This document shows positions 25,951 through 33,375 of a DNA stretch of 64,000 nt, one piece after another. Source of the DNA: JAVBWI01 sp036677445 (GTDB lineage Bacteria > Bacillota > Clostridia > Christensenellales > CAG-138); NCBI GenBank assembly GCA_036677445.1, contig JAVBWI010000027.1, positions 62,001 through 126,000 on the forward strand. The letters run 5' to 3'. Position 1 is the first letter of the stretch, and every line of letters begins with the position of its first letter. The position numbers and the translations under genes were made by a program. The notes under the pieces were generated by a model. It had not been told where the DNA came from. It saw only the letters and a list, made by a program, of their open reading frames with translations, and did not search any database.

Positions 25951-26005
25951 ATAGTTGACTCCGTCCACAAATAAGATACTTTATTTTGCGGACTGAGTCA
26001 ACTAT
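25951..26005 (-). promoter_or_regulatory. MarR-GNAT promoter inside a long inverted repeat
   Basis: Arms 25951-25974 and 25981-26005 are near-perfect inverted repeats beginning ATAGTTGACTC. On the minus strand TTGACT (25996-26001) and TATCTT (25973-25978), 17 nt apart, form a promoter inside it. The RNA hairpin would be followed by TATTTTTAA, so it can also end ilvA transcription. Confidence 0.7.
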
Positions 26006-26018
26006 GTTTGCGGCAGGG

Positions 26019-27212
26019 TTAATGCAGCTTATATCCCGCATCCTCCAGCGTGCTGCGAATTTCGAACACGTGCCGCCGGTCACGCGTTTCCAGCTCAATG
26101 CTGACGGCGGATTCCGTTACGTTCATATCCGCGGCCATACGGTCGTGCTGCACGGTCACGATATTCGCGCCGGTGGTGGAGATCATGGACAAAAGCTTGA
26201 CGAGCTGGCCGGGCTTATCCGTCAGCGTGGTGCGTATGAGCGTTTTGCGGCCGGTGCGGATGAGGCCCTTGTCGATGATGCGCGCCACCATGGTCACATC
26301 GATATTGCCGCCCGAGAGCAGCGCGACGGTGGGGCGGTCGGGCAGGGGGGCCACCTTTTTGCTGAGCATGGCCGCGACACCCGCGGCGCCCGCGCCCTCG
26401 CTGACGATCTTGCACTTTTCCAGAAGATGCAGTATGGCTTTTGCGATATCGTCGTCATCCACCGTGACCACATCGTCCAGATAATCGCGGCAGAGCGGGT
26501 AGGTGAGTTCCCCCGGCGTTTTGACGGCGATGCCGTCCGCGATGGTATTGGCGGAGGCCAGCGTCACGATGCGCTGCGCCTGTATGGAGCTCCTCATGGA
26601 GGCGGCGCTTTGCGGCTCCACGCCGATGACCCGGACAGTGGGGTCGATTCCCTTTGCGGCGATGGCGATGCCCGAGGCCAGCCCGCCGCCGCCGAGCGGC
26701 ACGAGTATCTGCCCGGCCTTGATATCCTCGAGTATTTCTATACCCAGCGTGCCCTGGCCGGCGATGACGCGTTCATCGTTGAAAGGGTGTATGAATGTGG
26801 CGCCCGTTTTTTTCACCAGCTGCAGCGCGTGCGCGCACGCGTCGTCGTAGGAATTGCCGTAGAGCACCACATTGGCGCCGTAATGTTCCGTTGCGGCAAT
26901 TTTGGAAAGCGGCGCGCCTGATGGCATGACGATGGTGCAATCGAGCGAAAGCTCTCGCGCGGCGCGCGCCACGCCTTGCGCGTGGTTGCCCGCGGAGGCG
27001 GCGAGCACGCCCGCCTTTTTTTGTTCCTCGGTGAGCTGGAGTATGCAGTTAAACGCGCCGCGCACTTTGAAGGCGCCGGTGTATTGCAGGTTTTCCAGCT
27101 TGATATACAGTTCTCCGCCATCGGGAAGCATCATTTGCGTAAGATCGGTACGGCGGACATACGGTGCGATCCGCTCCTTTGCGGCGCGTATGTCGTCAAG
27201 CGCGATGGGCAT
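26019..27212 (-). CDS. ilvA: Threonine ammonia-lyase with ACT domain
   Basis: A 397-residue PLP enzyme that deaminates threonine to 2-oxobutanoate. The PLP lysine is in YTGAFKVRGAFN, followed by SAGNHAQGVA and the glycine loop LVPLGGGGLASGIAIA. A single C-terminal ACT domain (about 325-397) gives the short regulated form seen in Firmicutes, close to the catabolic type, so biosynthetic and degradative roles are both possible. The start ATG at 27212 has GGGAGGG 6 nt upstream. No T-box leader was seen. Confidence 0.92.
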   Translation of the reverse strand: MPIALDDIRAAKERIAPYVRRTDLTQMMLPDGGELYIKLENLQYTGAFKVRGAFNCILQLTEEQKKAGVLAASAGNHAQGVARAARELSLDCTIVMPSGAPLSKIAATEHYGANVVLYGNSYDDACAHALQLVKKTGATFIHPFNDERVIAGQGTLGIEILEDIKAGQILVPLGGGGLASGIAIAAKGIDPTVRVIGVEPQSAASMRSSIQAQRIVTLASANTIADGIAVKTPGELTYPLCRDYLDDVVTVDDDDIAKAILHLLEKCKIVSEGAGAAGVAAMLSKKVAPLPDRPTVALLSGGNIDVTMVARIIDKGLIRTGRKTLIRTTLTDKPGQLVKLLSMISTTGANIVTVQHDRMAADMNVTESAVSIELETRDRRHVFEIRSTLEDAGYKLH

Positions 27213-27360
27213 GGACAACCCTCCCGTCTTGTATTTTATTCTGCTTTTCCAGTATCATACACCGTATCCTTTATACGCGCAAGCGTCCGTGCCGACGGAA
27301 ATTCCTGCGGAAAAAAGAGCGCAAAACCCCGCTTGCCGGCAAACTCCTTATTAGGGGCGT

Positions 27361-27493
27361 GGGGGATCGAAATCCCCCGCAGTCTATTCAAATTCGGCGA
27401 TTCACTCGCCGAATTTGTAAAAGAATGCCGCCATGGGCGGCATGCTAACCTGCAGATACCCCACTGATAAAGTCCGAAGGACTTTGTCAGTGG
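27361..27493. repeat. Array of four hairpins between ilvA and the small membrane gene
   Basis: Perfect or near-perfect stems at 27361-27378 (GGGGGAT, loop CGAA), 27390-27416 (11 bp), 27425-27443 (8 bp) and 27461-27493 (15 bp with one wobble, loop GAA). They stand almost side by side in a divergent gap. The last one resembles the last hairpin of R2 copy 1. The remainder of 27213-27580 shows no gene. Confidence 0.65.
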
Positions 27494-27580
27494 TCTCGCA
27501 AAACCCCATTTTTCCATTTAACGCTTGCAAACGCCGCTTCTGCGGGGTATTCTGGAAGCAAATCACAGGAGGGATGTGTC

Positions 27581-27802
27581 ATGCGCAAAAAGAAGCTGGT
27601 AGCGCCCATCGTCGTTACGGTGCTTTTGATCGCTCTGCTTATCGCATACATGTGCGTGTACGCGCTCGTGCCGATCCCAACGGCCCTGAAGGTCGTGCTG
27701 ATCGTGGCGCTTATCGGGCTTGTTGGCGTGGCGGTGTTTGTCCTTGTGGAACGAATTAAAGAGATAAGGAGCGGTGAAGAGGATGATCTTAGTAAATACT
27801 GA
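27581..27802 (+). CDS. Small two-helix membrane protein
   Basis: A 73-residue protein with a basic N-terminus (MRKKK), two hydrophobic helices (about 8-30 and 36-58) and an acidic C-terminus (RSGEEDDLSKY). CAGGAGGG before the ATG is a good ribosome site. Its last codons overlap the start of the YbjQ-family gene, so the two are expressed together; the pair recurs in Clostridia as far as I recall, and no function is known. Confidence 0.8.
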   Translation: MRKKKLVAPIVVTVLLIALLIAYMCVYALVPIPTALKVVLIVALIGLVGVAVFVLVERIKEIRSGEEDDLSKY

Positions 27803-28094
27803 TTACATTACCGGAAAGGAACTCCAAACGCTGGGGTTGGTCAAGGGCAGCACCATCCAGTCGGTCAACGTCGGGCGCGACATCACGCAGGCGTTTAAAA
27901 CGCTGGTCGGCGGGGAGCTGAAATCCTACAACGAAATGATGAACAACGCGCGCGCCATCGCCACCAAGCGCATGGTGGCCGAGGCCGAAGCGCTCGGCGC
28001 GGACGCCGTCGTCAACATACGCTATGCGTCGTCCGCCGTTATGCAGAGCGCGGCGGAGGTCATGGCCTACGGCACGGCGGTGAAGTTTCAATAA
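27783..28094 (+). CDS. YbjQ/UPF0145 family protein
   Basis: A 103-residue protein of the UPF0145 (heavy-metal-binding-like) family. It has the family start MILVNTDYITGKE, the segment GSTIQSVNVGRDI, KSYNEMMNNARAIATKRM and the conserved GADAVVNIRY. It forms oligomeric rings in solved homologues; the function is not settled. ATG 27783 is chosen from the family N-terminus; a GTG 9 nt upstream is too close to AAGGAG. Confidence 0.88.
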   Translation: MILVNTDYITGKELQTLGLVKGSTIQSVNVGRDITQAFKTLVGGELKSYNEMMNNARAIATKRMVAEAEALGADAVVNIRYASSAVMQSAAEVMAYGTAVKFQ

Positions 28095-28120
28095 TTTCGG
28101 CATTTTTAACCTACGGAAAA

Positions 28121-28154
28121 ACCGCAAATAAAGCCGCAGGGCTTTATTTGCGGT
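28121..28154 (+). terminator. Perfect 15-bp hairpin after the YbjQ gene
   Basis: ACCGCAAATAAAGCC pairs with GGCTTTATTTGCGGT around loop GCAG. No T-run follows, so termination is less certain than the structure. Confidence 0.5.
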
Positions 28155-28162
28155 CAAGAAGC

Positions 28163-28260
28163 GGCTGTCTCAGATGCAAAATCCGAGGCAGCCTGTTTTT
28201 TATGCAAAAATAGTATCAGCCGGCAAGTTTGCTTACCGGTTTATCAATTGTTCTGAGGCG
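28163..28260 (+). repeat. R4-related short element with terminator hairpin
   Basis: GGCTGTCTC (28163-28171) pairs with GAGGCAGCC (28185-28193) and is followed by TGTTTTTT, a good terminator. The same sequence is at 36286-36325. It is followed by AGCCGGCAAGTTTGCTTACCGG, similar to the right end of R4 at 36520-36545, so this looks like R4 without its middle. Confidence 0.6.
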
Positions 28261-28350
28261 GCCGCTTTTTTTTGTTCCCGTATTCTGTATGTGTATGTCC
28301 ATTCATATATTGGTTACGACAGAACTATACGAGTAAGAGAGGTGCAGCCT

Positions 28351-29856
28351 ATGGAACCCATCTGGGGCGAATTGAAATTGGAGCGCGTGGCGGGCAGGAC
28401 CGTGGCGCAGGCGTTTGTAGAGGGCGACATCCCGATGCCCGCGGGGCGGGAGGCGCAACGAATACTGCAGGTGGAAGGGCAGATCCATAATGAGGCCGCC
28501 CGCTGCACGGACGGGCGCGTGCAGGTGGAAGGTACGCTTTCGCTGCAGATGCTTTGCATGAGCCCGGAGCATGTGCCCTTCGACGTACACGCTGCAACGC
28601 GATACAGCCACAACATCCCGCTTGCGGGCGTGGAAGAGGGTATGCAGGCCAAAGTAACGCCGCAGCTGCTGGACCTAAGGTGCGTGCTGCAGGACCGCCA
28701 CGCCCATGTGGAGGCGGTCGCAGAGCTCAATACCATGGTACAGAAGAACGACGTCATACAGGTGCTCGCGGACGTCAGCGGCGCAAACAACCTGCAGACG
28801 CTGCATGCGGACGCGCAGCTGGGCCAATTGAGGGAACTGACCACATCCACGCTGCGCATGCACGAAATGTTGGATGCGCCCGGCGTTGTACACACGCTGC
28901 GCGCGAACGCCGCCGCGCACATTAAGGACGCCGCGCTGGAAGAGAACGGCATCGCCGTGGAAGGTACGCTGTATGTCGCCGTGCTTTACACCAAAGAGGG
29001 CGACCAATTGATGCAGTCCATGCACCAAATCCCCTTCAGCGAGCTCATTCCGCTGGATCTAGATGCATCCTCCTGCGGACGGGTGCGCATATCGCCCATG
29101 GTGCGGGATTTGTCCGTTTCGGTAAGCGCCGAGCCGGATATGCTGGAAATGGACGCCGCGATACTGCTCGGCGTCCACTGCATCGCACATGAACAGCTGC
29201 GTTCGCTCGCCGACGCCTATACGCCAGACGGCGATATCGAATTCGTGCAGCAGCAGGTGGAGCAGCTCTCCCCTGTCGACTCTATGGCGCAGCAGTGCAG
29301 GATCAATGAAACGCTGCGCTTACCCGAAAACCTGCCTGAAGCCGCCCGTGTAATTTACGCCGCCGCACGCCCGACGGTGCTTGGAATTTCGGACAGCGAC
29401 GGGGCGCTCGCCGTGGACGGCCTTCTCATCACCACGCTGGTGTATCAGAGCGCGGAGGGAGCGGCCATTGCCTTTGAGGAGGATGTCCCCTTCCGCTGCA
29501 CGCTGGACGTACCCTATTCGCCGGATGCCGAAGTCAGGGTGCGCGCGCTGGAAGTGCGCGGCAGCGGCTCGGGCCGTATGCTCAACGTAGAGTATCTGCT
29601 TGAAACAGAGGCGGACTTATATGAGCTGCAGCAGATCATGCTGGCGGTGGATGCGGCGCCTGCGGCGCCTGTTGCCCGCGATAACGGAATCATCGTCCAC
29701 CTGGCTTCCGGAGGGGAGACCTTCTGGGACGCCGGCAAGCGCTATGGCGTCACGGCCGCACAGGTACAGATGTGGAACCCGCAGCTTACGGAGCCTTTTG
29801 CGGAAGGTGTGCCGATACTCATACTTTCCGCCTCGGGACACAAACGCAAGGTATAG
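28351..29856 (+). CDS. sipL: SPOCS (DUF3794) and LysM spore protein, SipL-like
   Basis: A 501-residue protein with two or three SPOCS/DUF3794 domains (about 30-160, 170-290 and 330-440) and a C-terminal LysM (about 450-497: HLASGGETFWDAGKRYGV, then QVQMWNP). This order and length match SipL of Clostridioides difficile, which binds SpoIVA through its LysM domain during spore coat assembly. No signal peptide, in line with action on the mother-cell side of the forespore. GAGAGGTG precedes the ATG; longer in-frame starts lie in the terminator element. The SipL name is by architecture only. Confidence 0.8.
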   Translation: MEPIWGELKLERVAGRTVAQAFVEGDIPMPAGREAQRILQVEGQIHNEAARCTDGRVQVEGTLSLQMLCMSPEHVPFDVHAATRYSHNIPLAGVEEGMQAKVTPQLLDLRCVLQDRHAHVEAVAELNTMVQKNDVIQVLADVSGANNLQTLHADAQLGQLRELTTSTLRMHEMLDAPGVVHTLRANAAAHIKDAALEENGIAVEGTLYVAVLYTKEGDQLMQSMHQIPFSELIPLDLDASSCGRVRISPMVRDLSVSVSAEPDMLEMDAAILLGVHCIAHEQLRSLADAYTPDGDIEFVQQQVEQLSPVDSMAQQCRINETLRLPENLPEAARVIYAAARPTVLGISDSDGALAVDGLLITTLVYQSAEGAAIAFEEDVPFRCTLDVPYSPDAEVRVRALEVRGSGSGRMLNVEYLLETEADLYELQQIMLAVDAAPAAPVARDNGIIVHLASGGETFWDAGKRYGVTAAQVQMWNPQLTEPFAEGVPILILSASGHKRKV

Positions 29857-29904
29857 CGGCATAAGCAATATACAATATCAATAGGGAATAAAAAACAGCG
29901 CAAA

Positions 29905-29939
29905 GGGCCGTACGCTTATCTTGCAAAAGCGTACGGCCC
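29905..29939. terminator. Bidirectional terminator between sipL and the TauE-type gene
   Basis: 13-bp stem GGGCCGTACGCTT/AAGCGTACGGCCC between convergent genes; on the minus strand T-rich sequence follows within 15 nt. Confidence 0.75.
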
Positions 29940-29958
29940 ACTGCGTTTTGGTCTGGAT

Positions 29959-30726
29959 TTAAAGTATGTAATCCGCCACGATCTTGACGAGCAGCAGCGC
30001 AATGACCGCCGCCATCACCGGGCGGATAAAGCGCGCGCCGTTTTTTATCGCCAGCCTGGAACCCAGAAAGTTGCCCAGTATGGCGCATGCCGCCGCGGGA
30101 ACGCCCACTAAGTAAAGCACCTTGCCGCCCATGATGAACGCGATGAGCGCGCCTATGTTGGAGGCAAGGTTGACCACCTTCGCGTTGCCGGAAGCGCCAA
30201 GCAGATCATACCCCAGCAGCGACACGAACAGCAGCGTGTAAAACGTGCCTGCGCCGGGGCCAAAAAAGCCGTCGTACGCCCCCACCCCCAAGCCCACCGC
30301 GGCACTGAGCGCATATTCCTTTTCCCGGGCCGGCGTCTTTTCCGCGGCGGCTTCCCCAAAGCGCCGGTTGGTCATTAAAAACACCGCCACCACGGGCAGC
30401 AGCGCCATCAGGCAGTAGCCCAGGTATTTTTCATCCAGGTGCAGCGTGAGCCGCGCGCCCAGATTGGAGCCGAGCAGCGCGCCGCCCGCCGCAAACAGCG
30501 CGGGGACGACCCGCACGTGCCCGGCGCGGTAGAATTTTACCGCGCTCACGGCGGTGCCCAGGCTCATGGCGAACTTATTCGTTCCGTAAGCCATGTGCAG
30601 CGGCAACCCCGCGAACACATAGGCAGGCAAGGATATGATTCCGCCGCCGCCCGCGATGGAATCTGTAAAGCCCGCCAAAAATACCAGCGGGCAGACGATC
30701 AAAAGCTGCATATGGATGGATTGCAT
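29959..30726 (-). CDS. TauE/SafE (TSUP) family membrane transporter
   Basis: A 255-residue protein with about eight helices. It carries the TSUP repeats GFTDSIAGGGGIISLPAY in the first half and GAYDGFFGPGAGTFYTLLF in the second, each followed by NK(F/V) segments (GTNKFAMSLGT, GNAKVVNLASN). Members export sulfite, sulfoacetate or other anions; the substrate here is unknown. GGAGG lies close before the ATG at 30726. Nothing nearby points to taurine or other sulfonate use, although the next gene is a possible desulfidase. Confidence 0.9.
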   Translation of the reverse strand: MQSIHMQLLIVCPLVFLAGFTDSIAGGGGIISLPAYVFAGLPLHMAYGTNKFAMSLGTAVSAVKFYRAGHVRVVPALFAAGGALLGSNLGARLTLHLDEKYLGYCLMALLPVVAVFLMTNRRFGEAAAEKTPAREKEYALSAAVGLGVGAYDGFFGPGAGTFYTLLFVSLLGYDLLGASGNAKVVNLASNIGALIAFIMGGKVLYLVGVPAAACAILGNFLGSRLAIKNGARFIRPVMAAVIALLLVKIVADYIL

Positions 30727-30856
30727 ATTGCCTCCGGCATGGCTGTATTATATGGTTATGTTTTATTCTACCAGCGAATATGGCAAGGCACAAATGAAAT
30801 ATAAACAGGGTTTCATATAAAAACAAGGTATCCCTTTCGTTAATTGGGAATATATG

Positions 30857-30865
30857 TGCTATACT
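30857..30865 (+). promoter_or_regulatory. Extended -10 promoter of the TudS-like gene
   Basis: TGCTATACT, a TGn-extended -10, 41 nt ahead of the start codon; the -35 is poor. Confidence 0.55.
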
Positions 30866-30905
30866 GTAGCTGACCGTCATTTTATATGAAAAGGAGAAAA
30901 CCGTC

Positions 30906-31454
30906 ATGTTCGATGACAAGCGAAGCAAAAAAGTGGTGTTTGTCGCACATTGTATTCTGAACCAAAATGCCAAGCTGGACAAATGCGCCCATTACCCTGG
31001 CCCGATTCGGGAAACTGCGCAGCTGCTGCTGGACAGCGGCGTTGGCGTCATACAGCTTCCCTGCCCGGAACTCATGTACCTGGGGCTTGACCGTGAGACG
31101 GAGAAAACGGCGCACCCGACCGTAATGGAAGAGGATACGCGTATCGCCAGGCGGATGCGCACGGAAAAATCGCAGGCGGTCTGCCAAAGAATCGTCGACG
31201 ACATACTTTACCAGATCGAAGAGTATCAAAAGAACGGCTTTGAGATCATCGGGCTTGTGGGCATCAACGGCTCCCCGACATGCGGCGTGAATACGACCTG
31301 GATGGAAAATAAGGAAGTGGAGGGATACGGCGTACTGGTCAGCCTTCTCTTTGACGCATTGTCCCAAAAAGGCATCGCGATGGACATGACCGGCATTAAG
31401 GCCTGCGATCCCGTATCCGCCCAACAGGCTGTCAAAAGTTTGCTCGACGATTGA
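30906..31454 (+). CDS. TudS-like (DUF523-related) putative desulfidase
   Basis: A 182-residue cytoplasmic protein. Three cysteines, Cys16 in AHCILNQN, Cys53 in LPCPELMYLG and Cys126 in GSPTCGVN, match the [4Fe-4S]-binding set of the TudS/DUF523 group, which removes sulfur from thiolated uracil or related compounds. The N-terminal HCILNQN form is that of the CD3072-like subgroup rather than classic DUF523. AAAGGAG precedes the ATG. It is monocistronic, with its own promoter and a following hairpin. Confidence 0.82.
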   Translation: MFDDKRSKKVVFVAHCILNQNAKLDKCAHYPGPIRETAQLLLDSGVGVIQLPCPELMYLGLDRETEKTAHPTVMEEDTRIARRMRTEKSQAVCQRIVDDILYQIEEYQKNGFEIIGLVGINGSPTCGVNTTWMENKEVEGYGVLVSLLFDALSQKGIAMDMTGIKACDPVSAQQAVKSLLDD

Positions 31455-31459
31455 CCTTT

Positions 31460-31481
31460 AAAAAGTGGCACACCACTTTTT
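31460..31481 (+). terminator. Hairpin after the TudS-like gene
   Basis: AAAAAGTGG/CCACTTTTT, similar to hairpin H1 of the R2 arrays; the stem itself provides the T-run. Confidence 0.6.
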
Positions 31482-31492
31482 CGACATGAAAA

Positions 31493-31518
31493 CGGGCCGC
31501 TCGTTTATGAGCGGCCCG
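31493..31518 (-). terminator. Terminator of the HU gene
   Basis: 10-bp stem CGGGCCGCTC/GAGCGGCCCG followed on the minus strand by TTTTC. Confidence 0.75.
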
Positions 31519-31534
31519 CGTAAAAACATGTGAA

Positions 31535-31807
31535 TTAGTTCAAGGCATCCTTAAAAGCTTTGCCGGCCTTGAAAGAGGGGGCTTTGGAAGCGGGGATATC
31601 GATTTCCGCGCCGGTCATGGGGTTGTGGCCTTTGCGCGCTTCACGGCTCTTCACCTCAAAAACGCCGAAACCGACCATCTGCACCTTTTCACCGGCCTTC
31701 AGGGAATCGGTGACAGCGGCTACAAAAGCATTGAGCGCCTTTTCAGCATCTTTTTTGGAGAGTTCGCTCTTCTGCGCAACGGCGGCAATCAAATCGGTCT
31801 TGTTCAT
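31535..31807 (-). CDS. hup: HU-family DNA-binding protein
   Basis: A 90-residue nucleoid protein with the HU N-terminus MNKTDLIAAVAQKS, the strand GFGVFEVKSREARKG and the arm NPMTGAEIDIPASKAPSFKAG. Length is exactly typical. ATG at 31807 has AAGGAGG 11 nt upstream; the ATG 30 nt earlier would put the ribosome site inside the gene. It lies 105 nt after mazG and has its own strong promoter; the order yabM-mazG-hup is known from other Clostridia. Confidence 0.96.
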   Translation of the reverse strand: MNKTDLIAAVAQKSELSKKDAEKALNAFVAAVTDSLKAGEKVQMVGFGVFEVKSREARKGHNPMTGAEIDIPASKAPSFKAGKAFKDALN

Positions 31808-31870
31808 AAATGGAATATCCTCCTTAATTGTTGTCAAAGTCTTTAATCAGCAAATAGTACGCCGAACCCT

Positions 31871-31899
31871 ATTGTACCAGCCTTTTTGCCGATATACAA
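31871..31899 (-). promoter_or_regulatory. hup promoter, sigma-A type
   Basis: TTGTAT (31894-31899) and TACAAT (31871-31876) on the minus strand, 17 nt apart. Confidence 0.7.
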
Positions 31900-31912
31900 G
31901 CCCTTTCACTGC

Positions 31913-33358
31913 TTATTTTTGCCTGTTTTCGGCACTTTTAACGCTGTTCCACAATACTTCCTGTTCCATGAGCGGAAGTTCTTCAAGCGAACGTCCGTTC
32001 TTGGCCGCCAACGCCTCCATATGCGAAAAGCGCGTGGTGAATTTCTCGCACGCATCGCTGAGCAATTGCTCAGGATCCAGCCCCAAGAGCCGCGCCACGT
32101 TGACGGCGGCAAACAGCAGATCGCCCATTTCCTCGGCGACATTGCCGTCGCCCCGCATGGCTGCCTGCAGCTCCCCCGTCTCTTCCGTCAGCTTGGGGAA
32201 GGCCTGCGCCGCGTCTTCCCAATCGAAGCCAACCTGGGCGGCCTTTTTTTGCAGCTTGTATGCGCGCATGAGCGCGGGCAGGTTCCTGGGCACCGCTTGT
32301 AGCACCTCGGACTGGGTGGTAAAGTGCTTCTCGGCCTTTTTAAGCTGCTCCCACTTTTCCACCACGGCGCCGGGGGTATCGGCACGGCCGGTACCGAATA
32401 TATGCGGATGGCGGTAAATCAGCTTCTGCACGATGCCGGTGGTAACGTCCCTGCCGGTAAAGCGCCCCTGCTCACGCGCGATCTCCGCATGGAACACGCA
32501 CTGGAGCAGCACGTCGCCCAGTTCCTCGCACAAGGCTGCGTCATCCGATTGATCGATGGCGTCGAGCACCTCGTAGCATTCTTCGATCATTGTCTTCTTG
32601 AGGCTTTCGTGTGTCTGCTCCCTGTCCCAAGGGCAGCCGCCCGGCGCACGCAGGCGGTGCATCACGCGTTCGAGTTCCCCGTAGCCAAAGCGCGAGAGCT
32701 GCATCAACTCCACCGGCGGCACGAGCAGCACGGTGGCGGCGTGATAACCGCCCTGCCTGTCCAGCTCGTAAAGCGGCAGCGATTTTATGCGATAGCCGCC
32801 ATCTTCCCCCATGGCGCAAAGTTGTACGGGATGCGCATCGGGATAGTATTCCAATAATGCGAGCTTGACCTCGCCCGCGCGGATGCGGGTATCCAGTTCC
32901 TCAACGGCCAGCAAAACGCAAGGATCGACGGACGCAGGCAGCGCGGACGCCGCCGCGGTCACGAACGCGTCATACCCCAGGCCCGACTGCGCGATCGCGC
33001 TTTGCGCATAGCCCGCGCCGGGCAGCGCCCGCACACAAACGCCCGCCGCCCGCGCCTGCGCAGCCAGGGGGGTAAGCGCCTCCCCCATGCCCCGGCCGGG
33101 CACGGCGTACACAACGTCGCCCGTTTGACAGGCCGCGAGGAGCCTCTGTGCAATCGCGCCGTTGAGCGCGTCGAAATCCTCCGCCTGCTCGTACAGGTCG
33201 TCCATGCTCAAAAACTTTAGCCCGGCGTCGCGCAGCGGACGCAGGCAGGGGGTATCCGCCGTTTGCACGAACAGCGTCTTCGCGCTTTTGCAGCAGCTGA
33301 GCGCCGCGACGGATATGGATTGCGGCGTGGACAGCGCCGCGATGGTCAATACAGACAT
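31913..33358 (-). CDS. mazG: MazG pyrophosphohydrolase with degenerate methylase-like domain (YabN)
   Basis: A 481-residue fusion. The N-terminal half (about 1-215) follows the tetrapyrrole methylase fold seen in YabN but is weakly conserved. The C-terminal half holds two MazG units: CPWDREQTHESLKKTMIEE with EELGDVLLQCVFHAEIA near residues 240-290, and a second with LTEETGELQAAM and EEMGDLLFAAVNVARLL near residues 395-430. MazG removes pyrophosphate from abnormal NTPs. AAGGAG precedes the ATG. It follows yabM by 17 nt, as in Bacillus. Confidence 0.93.
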   Translation of the reverse strand: MSVLTIAALSTPQSISVAALSCCKSAKTLFVQTADTPCLRPLRDAGLKFLSMDDLYEQAEDFDALNGAIAQRLLAACQTGDVVYAVPGRGMGEALTPLAAQARAAGVCVRALPGAGYAQSAIAQSGLGYDAFVTAAASALPASVDPCVLLAVEELDTRIRAGEVKLALLEYYPDAHPVQLCAMGEDGGYRIKSLPLYELDRQGGYHAATVLLVPPVELMQLSRFGYGELERVMHRLRAPGGCPWDREQTHESLKKTMIEECYEVLDAIDQSDDAALCEELGDVLLQCVFHAEIAREQGRFTGRDVTTGIVQKLIYRHPHIFGTGRADTPGAVVEKWEQLKKAEKHFTTQSEVLQAVPRNLPALMRAYKLQKKAAQVGFDWEDAAQAFPKLTEETGELQAAMRGDGNVAEEMGDLLFAAVNVARLLGLDPEQLLSDACEKFTTRFSHMEALAAKNGRSLEELPLMEQEVLWNSVKSAENRQK

Positions 33359-33375
33359 GATTGCTCCTTAACAAA

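Noticed and set aside
27213..27580. T-box or branched-chain amino acid leader before ilvA
   Set aside because: No T-box sequence (TGGNACCGCG) and no leader peptide; the hairpins are of the array type.
28174..28350. Longer N-terminus of the SipL-like protein
   Set aside because: It would be translated from the terminator-bearing R4-related element and has no ribosome site.
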